A stretch of 64,000 nucleotides of DNA from Eubacteriales bacterium (GTDB lineage Bacteria; Bacillota; Clostridia; Lachnospirales; Lachnospiraceae): assembly GCA_030536995.1 (NCBI GenBank), contig JAUNOY010000016.1, positions 1 to 64,000 on the forward strand. Direction: 5' to 3'. This document shows, piece after piece, positions 30,621 through 39,309 of this stretch. The notes under the pieces are model-generated. The model had not been told where the DNA came from, ran no database searches, and was given only the letters and a program-made list of their open reading frames with translations. Position 1 is the first letter of the stretch. Each line of letters begins with the position of its first letter. The position numbers and the translations under genes were made by a program.

Positions 30621-30636
30621 GTTAGAATAATCTAAC
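30621..30636. promoter_or_regulatory. Operator-like palindrome between feoA and feoB
   Basis: GTTAGA-ATAA-TCTAAC: perfect 6-bp arms. It shares 14 of 16 positions with the palindrome at 30966-30981 upstream of feoA. DtxR/IdeR-type iron repressors bind TTAG...CTAA dyads, so iron-dependent control is likely. Confidence 0.65.
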
Positions 30637-30654
30637 CTATCTGCAAAAAAAATT

Positions 30655-30873
30655 TTATATTGAAATGGCTTGCGCCAAATCATTATCAATGTTATATCTG
30701 GCATCTTTAATAGAAACTACGCACCCTCCTTTTCGATGAGAAACTACAGTAATCGGTTCCCCGCTGTAGCATCCCAATGAAAACAGGAATGCATTCAACT
30801 CTTCATCGTCTGTAACAATATCTTTTACTATATATTCTTCACCTTCAATTGCCTCTGATAACTTCATATACAT
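30655..30873 (-). CDS. feoA: FeoA domain protein
   Basis: 72 residues forming an SH3-like barrel: AIEGEEYIVKDIVTDDEELNAFLFSLGCYSGEPITVVSHRKGGCVVSIKDARYNIDNDLAQAI. The LGCYSGEPI turn and the RYNID strand are FeoA hallmarks. It supports FeoB-dependent Fe2+ uptake. AGGAGGGAATGAT precedes the start. First gene of the feo cluster; feoB lies 60 bases downstream. Confidence 0.93.
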   Translation of the reverse strand: MYMKLSEAIEGEEYIVKDIVTDDEELNAFLFSLGCYSGEPITVVSHRKGGCVVSIKDARYNIDNDLAQAISI

Positions 30874-30965
30874 ATCATTCCCTCCTGAACTTCTATCTCT
30901 TGCCGCTTAAATATAAGCGCCACGAGTTATGTATAGCTCACTTCAGTTGTTTGTCACTTACATTT

Positions 30966-30997
30966 GTTAGTATATTCTAACTTTTTAATTTTGTCAA
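30966..30997 (-). promoter_or_regulatory. feoA promoter overlapped by an iron-type operator
   Basis: On the minus strand TTGACA (30997-30992), 17-bp spacer, TATACT (30974-30969). The palindrome GTTAG-TATATT-CTAAC (30966-30981) covers the -10 exactly, so a bound repressor would block RNA polymerase. About 90 bases of leader follow. Confidence 0.75.
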
Positions 30998-31021
30998 ATA
31001 CTTTTTTATTTTTTCAAAAAA

Positions 31022-31054
31022 AAGATCAGAAAGCAGTAATTACTTCCTGATCTT
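31022..31054 (-). terminator. Intrinsic terminator after pxpA
   Basis: AAGATCAG (31022-31029)/CTGATCTT (31047-31054) with an inner AGTAATTACT palindrome; a long T-run follows on the minus strand. Ends the 5-oxoproline operon. Confidence 0.8.
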
Positions 31055-31076
31055 ATCTTTTGCAGCCAGACAGATG

Positions 31077-31922
31077 TCAGATCATCTCATCCAGACAGCA
31101 GATTTCAATTCCTTCTTCCTCAAATGCCTTTCGGATTCTTTCCACAAAAGCAAGGGCTTTCGCGCCGTCGCCGTGGACACAGACAGAATCTGCCTGAATA
31201 TCAATGTCCCTGCCTGTTATGGCTGTGACTTTTTTCTCTTTTACCATGCGGATGACACGGCGGATTGCTTCCTCCTCATCGGTAATCATCGCGCCTTCTT
31301 TTCTTCTGTCAACTAAAGTTCCGTCTTCTTCGTAAGCACGGTCTGCAAAAACCTCCATAGCTGTACGAAGTCCCATATCCATAGCTGCACGGGCAAGTTC
31401 TCCTCCGGAAAGGGCAAGAACAATAAGCTTATCGTCAAATTCTCTGATTCCTTCGCAGATTGCCTTTGAAAGGCTGTAGTCCTTTGCAGCCATATTGTAA
31501 AGCGCGCCGTGAGGTTTCACATGCTGCATTTTTACGCCGTTTGCGCGGCAGAATGCGTCAAGAGCGCCAAGCTGGTACAGCACATAGGCTTTTGCTTCCG
31601 CAGGCGTCACATTCATATTTCTTCTTCCGAATCCCATAAGATCCGGAAAACCCGGATGCGCTCCTACACGGATTCCTGCTTCTTTTGCCTGTTCTACGGT
31701 CTTTCCCATAACAACCGGATCTGACGCATGGTATCCGCATGCCACATTTGCAGATGTGATCAGCGGAATAATCTTGTCGTCGTTTCCAATGGTATAGCGT
31801 CCGAAGCTTTCTCCAAGGTCACTGTTTAAATCCACTCTGTACAATTCTTTACCTCCGTCATTTCCCACCTGACACATTTCAGGATTTATTTTCTCAGTCT
31901 GAGTGTCCTTATGGGAAATCAT
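31077..31922 (-). CDS. pxpA: 5-oxoprolinase subunit A (PxpA, LamB/YcsF family)
   Basis: 281 residues with RVDLNSDLGESFGRY, SANVACGYHASDP, GAHPGFPDLMGFGRRNM and VKPHGALYN, all signature LamB/YcsF segments. With PxpB and PxpC it hydrolyses 5-oxoproline to glutamate using ATP. An N-terminal extension of about 25 residues precedes the usual start. The ATG overlaps the accC stop by 4 bases, so it is coupled to the biotin carboxylase. Last gene of the cluster. Confidence 0.94.
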   Translation of the reverse strand: MISHKDTQTEKINPEMCQVGNDGGKELYRVDLNSDLGESFGRYTIGNDDKIIPLITSANVACGYHASDPVVMGKTVEQAKEAGIRVGAHPGFPDLMGFGRRNMNVTPAEAKAYVLYQLGALDAFCRANGVKMQHVKPHGALYNMAAKDYSLSKAICEGIREFDDKLIVLALSGGELARAAMDMGLRTAMEVFADRAYEEDGTLVDRRKEGAMITDEEEAIRRVIRMVKEKKVTAITGRDIDIQADSVCVHGDGAKALAFVERIRKAFEEEGIEICCLDEMI

Positions 31923-33265
31923 TCAATATTCATAATTTTTGCAATAAATCCGGTATCTGCTTTTCCCTCGCAAAACGTCGGCGTCTTCATAATCTGATAC
32001 TGGAAATCCAGATTTGTCTCCACACCGATAATCACCATTTCATCGAGAGCGGAACGCATTTTCTGGAGAGCAGCCTCTCTGTCCGGCGCATGTACAATCA
32101 CTTTCGCAATCATGGAATCATACTCTGACGGAATATTATAGCCTGCATAAAGCGCAGTATCTACACGCACACCGTTTCCTGCCGGAAGATGCATATGCTG
32201 TACAAGTCCGGGACTAGGCATGAAATTTTTCGCCGGGATTTCCGCATTGATACGACACTCAATGGCATGTCCCTTAATCTTTACATCTTCCTGCGTAAAG
32301 CTTAATTTCTCTCCCATTGCCACGCGAATCTGTTCGATGATCAGGTCTGTTCCCGTAACCATTTCCGTTACGCCGTGTTCTACCTGAATTCTTGTATTCA
32401 TCTCCATGAAATAGAAATTACCATGAGGATCCACAATAAATTCAATGGTTCCTGCATTTGTATAATTTACGGTTTTCGCTGCAAGAACTGCGTAATGATT
32501 CATTTTTTCACGGATTTCCTCTGTAATAGCAGGAGATGGTGACTCCTCTATCAGCTTCTGATGGTTTCTCTGAACAGAGCAGTCACGCTCTCCCAGAGCA
32601 ACTACGTTTCCGTGCTGATCTGCCATAATCTGAATTTCCACGTGACGGGGATTCTCCACAAAACGCTCAATGTACATGGTATCGTCCCCAAAAGCATTGG
32701 CAGATTCTCTCTGGGCTACGTTAAACTGAAATTCAAATTCATCTTCGGATTTCGCCACGCGCATTCCCTTACCGCCGCCGCCGGAAGAAGCCTTGATCAT
32801 TACCGGATAACCGATTTCACGGGCAAGGATTTTACCCTCCTCCGCTTCGTAGACAGGTTCTTTTGTTCCCGGTACAACAGGAACTCCGGCGTCCATCATT
32901 GTCTTTCTTGCATGGGATTTATTCCCCATTTTATCTATTACGTCTGCATCAGGACCGATAAAAGTAATTCCGTTTTCCTGACATTTACGTACAAATTCAC
33001 TGTTCTCGGAAAGAAAACCAAATCCCGGATGAATGGCGTCTGCTCCCATATTCTTAGCTGCTGAAATAATACGGTCCATATTCAGATAACTATTTTTGGC
33101 AGGACCTTCTCCAATACAGATTCTCTGGTCTGCAAGCTGTACATGAAGGCTCTTTGCATCCTCTTTGGAATAAACAGCTACACTGCGGATTCCCATATTA
33201 CGGCAAGCGCGAATGATGCGGACAGCAATTTCACCACGGTTGGCTATTAAAATTTTATTAAACAA
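31919..33265 (-). CDS. accC: Biotin carboxylase (AccC)
   Basis: 448 residues from a TTG start at 33265 (FNKILIANRGEIAVR). ATP-grasp with KASSGGGGKGMRVAKS (glycine-rich lid), VQRNHQKLIEESP, EMNTRIQVEHGVTEMVTG and the catalytic Arg. Carboxylates biotin on AccB with bicarbonate and ATP. Here it sits inside a pxp cluster and not with accA/accD, so it may serve the PxpC-type enzyme. It is followed by pxpA with a 4-base overlap. Confidence 0.95.
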   Translation of the reverse strand: MFNKILIANRGEIAVRIIRACRNMGIRSVAVYSKEDAKSLHVQLADQRICIGEGPAKNSYLNMDRIISAAKNMGADAIHPGFGFLSENSEFVRKCQENGITFIGPDADVIDKMGNKSHARKTMMDAGVPVVPGTKEPVYEAEEGKILAREIGYPVMIKASSGGGGKGMRVAKSEDEFEFQFNVAQRESANAFGDDTMYIERFVENPRHVEIQIMADQHGNVVALGERDCSVQRNHQKLIEESPSPAITEEIREKMNHYAVLAAKTVNYTNAGTIEFIVDPHGNFYFMEMNTRIQVEHGVTEMVTGTDLIIEQIRVAMGEKLSFTQEDVKIKGHAIECRINAEIPAKNFMPSPGLVQHMHLPAGNGVRVDTALYAGYNIPSEYDSMIAKVIVHAPDREAALQKMRSALDEMVIIGVETNLDFQYQIMKTPTFCEGKADTGFIAKIMNIE

Positions 33266-33288
33266 GATTCCAACCTCCTTCTATGTTC

Positions 33289-33732
33289 CTACAGTTTTTT
33301 TACACGGAACAGAGGCTGTCCGTATTCTACTTTCTGCTCATTGCTTACCAGAACTGCCTCGATTTCGCAGTCGAATTCACTCTGGATCTCATTCATCAGC
33401 TTCATTGCTTCCAGAATACATACGGTCTGTCCATTTTTAACCTGCTCTCCCACTTTTACAAATGCAGGCGCATCCGGTGCAGGTGCAGAATAAAATGTTC
33501 CGACAATCGGAGATGTGATAAAGAGCTGTTCTTCTTCCTCTTCTTCCTGTACAGCCACAGGTGCAGGCGCAGACGCTGCTGCAGACGGCGCCATAGGAAC
33601 TCCCGCTGCAACCACAGGAGGGTGATCCAGCTTACTCATTGTGATCTTGATATCTCCTTCTTTATAAGTAAATTCTTTTAAAGATGATTCCTCAATAATT
33701 TTTACCAGTCCTTCAATTTTCTCTAAATCCAT
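33289..33732 (-). CDS. accB: Biotin carboxyl carrier protein (AccB)
   Basis: 147 residues. N-terminal helix ([21 protein letters not shown]), an Ala/Pro/Glu-rich linker (about 55-75) and a C-terminal biotinyl domain with EAMKLMNEI, where Lys carries biotin. Partner of the adjacent AccC. 16 bases after pxpC. Normal length for AccB. Confidence 0.95.
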   Translation of the reverse strand: MDLEKIEGLVKIIEESSLKEFTYKEGDIKITMSKLDHPPVVAAGVPMAPSAAASAPAPVAVQEEEEEEQLFITSPIVGTFYSAPAPDAPAFVKVGEQVKNGQTVCILEAMKLMNEIQSEFDCEIEAVLVSNEQKVEYGQPLFRVKKL

Positions 33733-33748
33733 AAAATTTTCTCCTTAT

Positions 33749-34753
33749 CTATTCAAATAATTTGGTCAGTCTCTTAGCTACAAGACGGCAGTCCAGAACC
33801 TCTTTACATGGTTTATGGATTGTTTTACGCATAGCATCCAGCTCTTTTAACTCCTCAAGATACAACTGCTGTGCTTCCTGTACGGTAATCGCCTTGAAGT
33901 GAATCTTATGGTCTGTCTTTCTCTGTACCAGTTTCGGGATATCCACAGAGGCTACTGTCGCAATCTTCGCATAGCCCCCTGTTGTCTGCCTGTCCGAAAG
34001 CAGAATGATTGGTTTTCCGTGAGAAGGAACCTGAATGGCTCCGAAAGCAATTCCGTCAGAGATAATATCAGAAGTCTTCTTCGGCGCAATAAACGGACCT
34101 TCCAGACGGCAGCCCATTCTGTCAAAATCACTTGTCACGGTATACTCGCTATTCAAGAAAGTCTCAATCCCCTGTCTGCTGATAAGGTCATCCTGCGGTC
34201 CCATGATTACGCGCAGAGTTGCTTCTTCCTGATCGAAGTTATCTCCTTCCAGCTTTCTGGAAAGAAAGAACGGCAGGTAACGCCTCTTAATACGGAAATT
34301 CATATAATCTCCTGCCTGAAGCTTTCTGCCTTTAAAGCCTCCGATCTTACTCTTAAGATTGGTACAGCGGCTTCCCATCACAACCGGAATTTCCAAATAA
34401 CTGGAAAATGCAATATATCCTCTGCTTCCGGTTCTTGCACTTCCAAATTTCAGAATATCACCTTTATTCATATAAAGCGCCGTATACATGGGCGCCGGCT
34501 TCCCGTTGATCTGCGGCTGAAAATCTCCGCCTGTAATTGCGATAATCGTTGCAGAGGTAAACTCCAATGTCGGACCGATCAGTGTGATTTCCAGAACCGC
34601 CTCATTTTCCGGATTATCCAGAAGAAGGTTTGCAATTTTTAAAGAACGGACATCCATAGCGCCTGCAACGCTGAACCCCTGACTCTGATACCCATTTCGC
34701 CCCAGATCCTGCACTGTGGTCATCATCCCGCCTTTCAGAATACGAATTCCCAT
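33749..34753 (-). CDS. pxpC: 5-oxoprolinase subunit C (PxpC; biotin-dependent carboxyltransferase-like)
   Basis: 334 residues from ATG 34753 (MGIRILKGGMMTTVQDLGRNGYQ), with GAGGAGG upstream; a start at 34771 is less likely. Signature KipA/PxpC elements: TTVQDLGRNGYQSQGFSVAGAMD, ITGGDFQPQING, RTGSRGYIAFS, LLSDRQTTGGYAKIATV. Annotated in databases both as an allophanate/biotin-dependent carboxyltransferase and as PxpC. With PxpB forms the ATP-dependent oxoprolinase core. Confidence 0.93.
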   Translation of the reverse strand: MGIRILKGGMMTTVQDLGRNGYQSQGFSVAGAMDVRSLKIANLLLDNPENEAVLEITLIGPTLEFTSATIIAITGGDFQPQINGKPAPMYTALYMNKGDILKFGSARTGSRGYIAFSSYLEIPVVMGSRCTNLKSKIGGFKGRKLQAGDYMNFRIKRRYLPFFLSRKLEGDNFDQEEATLRVIMGPQDDLISRQGIETFLNSEYTVTSDFDRMGCRLEGPFIAPKKTSDIISDGIAFGAIQVPSHGKPIILLSDRQTTGGYAKIATVASVDIPKLVQRKTDHKIHFKAITVQEAQQLYLEELKELDAMRKTIHKPCKEVLDCRLVAKRLTKLFE

Positions 34754-34754
34754 T

Positions 34755-35483
34755 TTATGCCTCCTCCTCATGAATGATACACTGATATTCGCCGCGTTCC
34801 ACTAATTCTTTGATTCTGTTATACTCCGCTTCGTCAATCGGAACAAAACGGATATAGTCTCCTGCCTCTACCAGAATCGGAGTCTCCCGATTTGGATCGT
34901 AGGTTTTTACCGGAGTCATTCCCATAAGCTGCCATCCTCCCGGAGAATCCAGCGGATAGATTCCTGTCTGGGAACCTCCGATTCCGACACTTCCCGCATT
35001 AATCTTGATTCGTGGATTGGCAAGACGCGGAGTATGGATTCTCTCGTCCAGACCTCCCAGATAACAGAATCCCGGAAGGAACCCCAGCATATAGATAAGA
35101 TAGTCTCTGGAAGAATGAATTTTGATCACCTCTTCCTCTGTAAGTCCTGCGTTTTTCGCAATATTTTCCATATCAGGACCATATTCACCGCCGTAGCAGA
35201 CGGGAATCTCATAGATTTTTTTACGACTTTTCCCTGCTTTTGCATCCAGTTTCACCAGATGTTCCAGTCTTTTTTTCAGCTCGTCAAAGGAAATGACACG
35301 GGGATCGTAATTAATCAGTAAGGAGCAGAATGCCGGTATCATATCAACCACACCTTCAATGTGCTGCTCTTTCATCATCTGCACAGTTGCGGTGATCTTC
35401 CGGTTAATCTCCGGACTGATTTCCTTACCGAATTCAATCAGGACAGAAGAATCTCCCTCTGTCAAAATTCTAATATTCTGCAT
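34755..35483 (-). CDS. pxpB: 5-oxoprolinase subunit B (PxpB, KipI family)
   Basis: 242 residues; [13 protein letters not shown] at the start, [28 protein letters not shown] in the centre and [28 protein letters not shown] are the KipI/PxpB signature. B. subtilis KipI inhibits the KinA kinase, but in a complete pxp cluster the oxoprolinase role is expected. One base separates it from pxpC. Confidence 0.93.
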   Translation of the reverse strand: [242 protein letters not shown]

Positions 35484-35541
35484 GTTTTCTCTCTCCTAAC
35501 ATATTGTCGAAAAGTGTGCTGTTTTTGTGTCTCAATAATCA

Positions 35542-35572
35542 AAAAGGTGCAACCTATGCGATTACACCTTTT
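35542..35572 (-). terminator. Hairpin between the transporter gene and pxpB
   Basis: AAAAGGTG (35542-35549)/CACCTTTT (35565-35572), extended to 11 bp with one mismatch; T-rich on the minus strand. It may be an intrinsic terminator or attenuator that lowers pxp expression relative to the transporter. Confidence 0.6.
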
Positions 35573-35581
35573 CAATACCAT

Positions 35582-36799
35582 TTAGAATAAACCGCCTAAT
35601 TTTGAAACAAATGTGGTAACTCCCATATATGCGGAAAGAACAACCACAAGGATTCCAAGAATCAGAAGAACTTTTGAGTGTTTATAGGTTGGTCCCATGA
35701 TGGATTTCTTCTGGGAAGCAACAAGACAGATTCCCAGTGTCACAGGAAGAATCAGACCATTGAAAGCGCCTGCAAGTACAAGGAGAACTGCCGGATTTCC
35801 AAGAACCAGCATGATGACTGTAGAAACTGCAATGAAACCGATAATTACCCAGTTCTCATTTTTCTCAATGCTCTTGCTGAATGTTTTCAGAAAAGATACA
35901 GATGTATAAGCTGCGCCGATGATGGATGTAACCGCTGCACAGAGAAGCACCAGACCTGCGAAACGATATCCGATTTCTCCTGCGCCTTCCTTGAAAGCTG
36001 CTGCCGCCGGATTGGCTGCCCATGCGTCAGATGCAATAAGATCTGCACTCTTCACAACAACACCGAGAACTGCAAGAAACAGGAAAATACGCACGATTGT
36101 CGCAATTACCATACCCATAACAGAACTCTTATTAATCTCTTTTAAATTCTTCTCTCCGGTGATGCCTGCATCAATCAGACGGTGTGCTCCTGCGAAAGTG
36201 ATATATCCTCCTACTGTTCCTCCCATAAGAGTCAGGATAGCAGGAAACAGATTTGTCACACCCGCTTCAGGTACGAACGTATTCTTCAGAGCGTCGCCCA
36301 TTGGTGGTTTTACCACAATGATAACCACGAAGATTACTATAATCATAACGCCGCCTAATACTTTTGTCAAAGTATCCATTGCTGCTTTTGCATTTTTTAA
36401 TAAAAATACTGCGATTGCAAGAGCGCCTGCAAGAACGTATCCCACTTCTGTCGGAATACCAAGAAGGGTGTTGAAGCCAAGAGCGCCGCCGCCGACATTA
36501 CCGATGTTAAATACAAGGCCGCCAAGTACAATCATAAACGCTACGAAATAGCCAAGACCCGGAAGAAGTTTATTTGCTACATCCTGTCCGCGAAGTCCGG
36601 TAACGCATAATACACGCCAGATATTGAGCTGCGCCACAGCAGACAAAATAATGGAGATCAGAATAACAAAGCCAAAACTCGCTTTATACTGTCCCGTAAA
36701 AGTTGCTGTCTGGGTAAGGAAACCCGGTCCGATTGCGGAAGTAGCCATCAAAAAGGCTGCACCAAGAAGCGCACCGCCGCCTTTTTTCTTCTCATTCAT
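35582..36799 (-). CDS. NRAMP-family-like transporter lacking the metal-binding motif
   Basis: 405 residues, about 11 TM segments in LeuT-like arrangement. TM1 reads AIGPGFLTQT where metal-transporting NRAMPs have DPGN, and TM6 (GGYITFAGAHRL) has no MPH. The two metal-coordinating Asp/Asn positions are therefore lost. In a pxp cluster the substrate is more likely 5-oxoproline or a related compound than a divalent metal; that is inference. GGAGGATTC precedes the ATG. Head of the cluster. Confidence 0.85.
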   Translation of the reverse strand: MNEKKKGGGALLGAAFLMATSAIGPGFLTQTATFTGQYKASFGFVILISIILSAVAQLNIWRVLCVTGLRGQDVANKLLPGLGYFVAFMIVLGGLVFNIGNVGGGALGFNTLLGIPTEVGYVLAGALAIAVFLLKNAKAAMDTLTKVLGGVMIIVIFVVIIVVKPPMGDALKNTFVPEAGVTNLFPAILTLMGGTVGGYITFAGAHRLIDAGITGEKNLKEINKSSVMGMVIATIVRIFLFLAVLGVVVKSADLIASDAWAANPAAAAFKEGAGEIGYRFAGLVLLCAAVTSIIGAAYTSVSFLKTFSKSIEKNENWVIIGFIAVSTVIMLVLGNPAVLLVLAGAFNGLILPVTLGICLVASQKKSIMGPTYKHSKVLLILGILVVVLSAYMGVTTFVSKLGGLF

Positions 36800-36836
36800 A
36801 ATGAATCCTCCTTATGTAATTTTTCGTATAGATATG

Positions 36837-36899
36837 ATTGTACCAAAACATTCACAATTTAACAAGGTAAAACTTTATTTTGTTATACAAACTTAACAA
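36837..36899 (-). promoter_or_regulatory. Promoter of the 5-oxoproline cluster with TTGTTA/TAACAA repeats
   Basis: On the minus strand TTGTTA (36865-36860), 17-bp spacer, TACAAT (36842-36837). Just upstream lies an inverted pair TTGTTA ... TAACAA (about 36878-36897), and a third TAACAA is the -35 itself. A transcription factor site is likely. Confidence 0.6.
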
Positions 36900-36906
36900 T
36901 ATTGAA

Positions 36907-36944
36907 ATACGCCCGGAGCACTTTTCCAAATGCTTCGGGCGTAT
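36907..36944 (-). terminator. Hairpin after glyS
   Basis: ATACGCCCG-gAGCA / TGCT-tCGGGCGTAT, a 13-bp stem with one mismatch and a 10-nt loop. The following T-run is short, so termination may be partial. Confidence 0.65.
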
Positions 36945-36961
36945 CATCGTCCTATTTATGA

Positions 36962-38356
36962 TCAGAATGCAAATTTATCTGCGAAATATGCATCCAGTTC
37001 TTCGATTTTAATACGAACCTGTTCCATTGTGTCACGGTCACGTACTGTAACTGCGCCGTCTGTCTCGGAATCGAAGTCGTAGGTTACGCAGAACGGAGTA
37101 CCAATCTCGTCCTGTCTTCTGTATCGTTTACCGATGTTTCCGCGGTCGTCAAATTCGCAGTTGTATTTCTTGGATAACTGCTGGAAGATTTTCTCTGCGC
37201 CTTCATTCAGCTTCTTGGAAAGCGGAAGCACACCAATCTTCACCGGTGCAAGAGCCGGATGGAAGTGAAGAACTGTACGAACATCATTCTTCTCTGCATC
37301 CAGAACTTCTTCATCGTATGCGCTGCAAAGGAAAGCAAGTACCATACGGTCCGCGCCCAGAGACGGCTCGATTACATATGGGATATACTTCTCTTTCTTC
37401 TCATCATCAAAATATGTCATATCCTGACCGGATACGTCCTGATGCTGTTTCAGGTCATAGTCTGTTCTGTCAGCAATTCCCCAGAGCTCGCCCCAACCGA
37501 ATGGGAAAAGGAACTCTACATCAGTTGTAGCCTTACTGTAGAAGCAGAGCTCTTCCGGACTGTGGTCACGGTAACGAATCTCATCATCCTTGATTCCAAG
37601 GCTGTGAAGCCAGTCAAGACAGAACTGTTTCCAGTATGCAAACCATTCAAGGTCTGTATCCGGCTCACAGAAGAATTCAAGCTCCATCTGCTCGAACTCA
37701 CGGGTACGGAAAGTAAAGTTTCCAGGTGTAATCTCGTTACGGAAAGATTTACCGATCTGGCCGATACCAAACGGAAGTTTCTTACGGGATGTTCTCTGTA
37801 CGTTCTTGAAGTTTACAAAGATACCCTGCGCTGTTTCAGGTCTTAAGTATACTGTATTTTTTGCATCCTCTGTTACACCCTGGAATGTTTTGAACATCAG
37901 GTTGAACTGACGGATTTCTGTAAAGTCATGTTTGCCGCAGGTCGGACATGGAATCTGGTGTTCTCTGATAAACTCTTCCATCTGCTCTTTTGACCAGGCA
38001 TCAACAGAGCCTTCCAGTTCAATACCTTTCTCTGCGCAGTAATCTTCAATCAGTTTATCCGCGCGGAAACGCTCGTGACACTCACGGCAGTCCATCAGAG
38101 GATCTGCAAATCCGCCAAGATGTCCGGATGCCACCCATGTCTGCGGGTTCATTAAAATGGCACAGTCAACGCCTACGTTATAAGGAGATTCCTGTATGAA
38201 TTTCTGCCACCATGCACGTTTCACATTATTTTTCAGCTCAACGCCAAGATTTCCGTAATCCCATGTGTTTGCAAGACCACCGTAGATTTCGGAACCAGGA
38301 TAAACAAATCCTCTTGCTTTAGCCAGAGCTACGATTTTTTCCATTGTTTTTTCCAT
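36962..38356 (-). CDS. glyS: Glycyl-tRNA synthetase (dimeric, class II)
   Basis: 464 residues from ATG 38356 ([27 protein letters not shown]), with GAGGAG upstream. Class II motifs: motif 2 region [33 protein letters not shown] and motif 3 [11 protein letters not shown] zinc-ribbon insertion shows CRECHERF and CPTCGKHDF. Single-subunit bacterial/eukaryal-type GlyRS, as in most Firmicutes of this group. It has its own promoter (38424-38452); no T-box found in the short leader. Confidence 0.96.
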   Translation of the reverse strand: MEKTMEKIVALAKARGFVYPGSEIYGGLANTWDYGNLGVELKNNVKRAWWQKFIQESPYNVGVDCAILMNPQTWVASGHLGGFADPLMDCRECHERFRADKLIEDYCAEKGIELEGSVDAWSKEQMEEFIREHQIPCPTCGKHDFTEIRQFNLMFKTFQGVTEDAKNTVYLRPETAQGIFVNFKNVQRTSRKKLPFGIGQIGKSFRNEITPGNFTFRTREFEQMELEFFCEPDTDLEWFAYWKQFCLDWLHSLGIKDDEIRYRDHSPEELCFYSKATTDVEFLFPFGWGELWGIADRTDYDLKQHQDVSGQDMTYFDDEKKEKYIPYVIEPSLGADRMVLAFLCSAYDEEVLDAEKNDVRTVLHFHPALAPVKIGVLPLSKKLNEGAEKIFQQLSKKYNCEFDDRGNIGKRYRRQDEIGTPFCVTYDFDSETDGAVTVRDRDTMEQVRIKIEELDAYFADKFAF

Positions 38357-38423
38357 TATAGTTCTCCTCATTCTTTTCTCTCAATTTAGAGTGGGAATTT
38401 TTCTCCCCGCCTCGAATGTTTCC

Positions 38424-38452
38424 ATTATAACCGCATCCCGTCACTTTTTCAA
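38424..38452 (-). promoter_or_regulatory. glyS promoter
   Basis: On the minus strand TTGAAA (38452-38447), 17-bp spacer, perfect TATAAT (38429-38424), about 70 bases upstream of the glyS ATG. Confidence 0.8.
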
Positions 38453-38520
38453 CACTGAAATGGCTCAAAAACAGGGTTTTCAGCGTTTTCAGGATGAAAC
38501 AGCGGACATTTGGCAGTTTC

Positions 38521-39273
38521 TCACACCATCATCTCAAGGATTTCCAGACTTTTAAACCGCCTCTCCGTATTTCGCCCGACATAGGTATGTATATGATGTT
38601 CCAGTTCACGAAGAATGTCTTCCTTCACTGTAAAGGTATAAAGCTTCTCAAGGGGTGCGCAGATCATATACTTCATAGTATAAAGGGCAGTGGCTGATAT
38701 TCTTCTTCCATCTGTCACCTGACTAAGACACGCCCTGTCAAGGACGCCGTGATTTTCCTGGGAAAAGAACAGCTCCCCTCCCTCTTCAACGGGGCATCCG
38801 CAGCAGACGCACTGGAACAGTGACGGAGAAAATCCCTGAACAGCCATCAGGCGCAGTTCAAAAATACAGCGCACCAGACGGTTGTCCAGCTTCGGATTCA
38901 GAAGCGCCTTTATGGTTACATAGAGAAGGTTCATAGCCTCCTTCTCATCCGTTCCCTCCTGACCGAAATAATCCGCCAGCTCCAGAAAATAATATCCATA
39001 ATAGATTCCCGGCTGCTCCAGAGCCAGTTCAACAAAGTGATGAGTGACCGAAACCTGATTTAGATTGTAGCTGCTGCGTCCTTCATAGAGTGTAAAGGTT
39101 CCGAACACAAAAGGGTTCGCAGCCGCCAGAAACGGACTGTTCGGACGCCTTGCCCCTTTGGCAAAAGCAGATATTTTTCCTCTTTCTCTTGTAAGAAGAA
39201 CGATTCTCTTATCGTATTCGCCTACAGGCATGGCAGAGAGAACAACTCCCTGCACAACAATCAAGTCACTCAT
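38521..39273 (-). CDS. recO: DNA repair protein RecO
   Basis: 250 residues. N-terminal OB fold (VQGVVLSAMPVGEYDKRIVLLTRERGKISAFAKGARRPNSPFLAA), a helical region, and a Cys cluster CVCCGC near residue 150 with a further Cys for zinc. Loads RecA on SSB-coated DNA in the RecFOR pathway. 36 bases downstream of era, the conserved order in Firmicutes. Confidence 0.94.
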   Translation of the reverse strand: MSDLIVVQGVVLSAMPVGEYDKRIVLLTRERGKISAFAKGARRPNSPFLAAANPFVFGTFTLYEGRSSYNLNQVSVTHHFVELALEQPGIYYGYYFLELADYFGQEGTDEKEAMNLLYVTIKALLNPKLDNRLVRCIFELRLMAVQGFSPSLFQCVCCGCPVEEGGELFFSQENHGVLDRACLSQVTDGRRISATALYTMKYMICAPLEKLYTFTVKEDILRELEHHIHTYVGRNTERRFKSLEILEMMV

Positions 39274-39309
39274 AATGTCCTTTCTCTTCTAAATCCGACA
39301 AAACACCTG

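Noticed and set aside
31919..33732. accB/accC taken simply as a fatty-acid synthesis operon
   Set aside because: accA, accD and fab genes are absent here and the genes are interleaved and overlapping with pxp genes, so a link to 5-oxoproline metabolism fits better, though a dual role is possible.
36962..38520. T-box leader for glyS
   Set aside because: The leader is only about 70 nt, with no specifier stem or T-box sequence.
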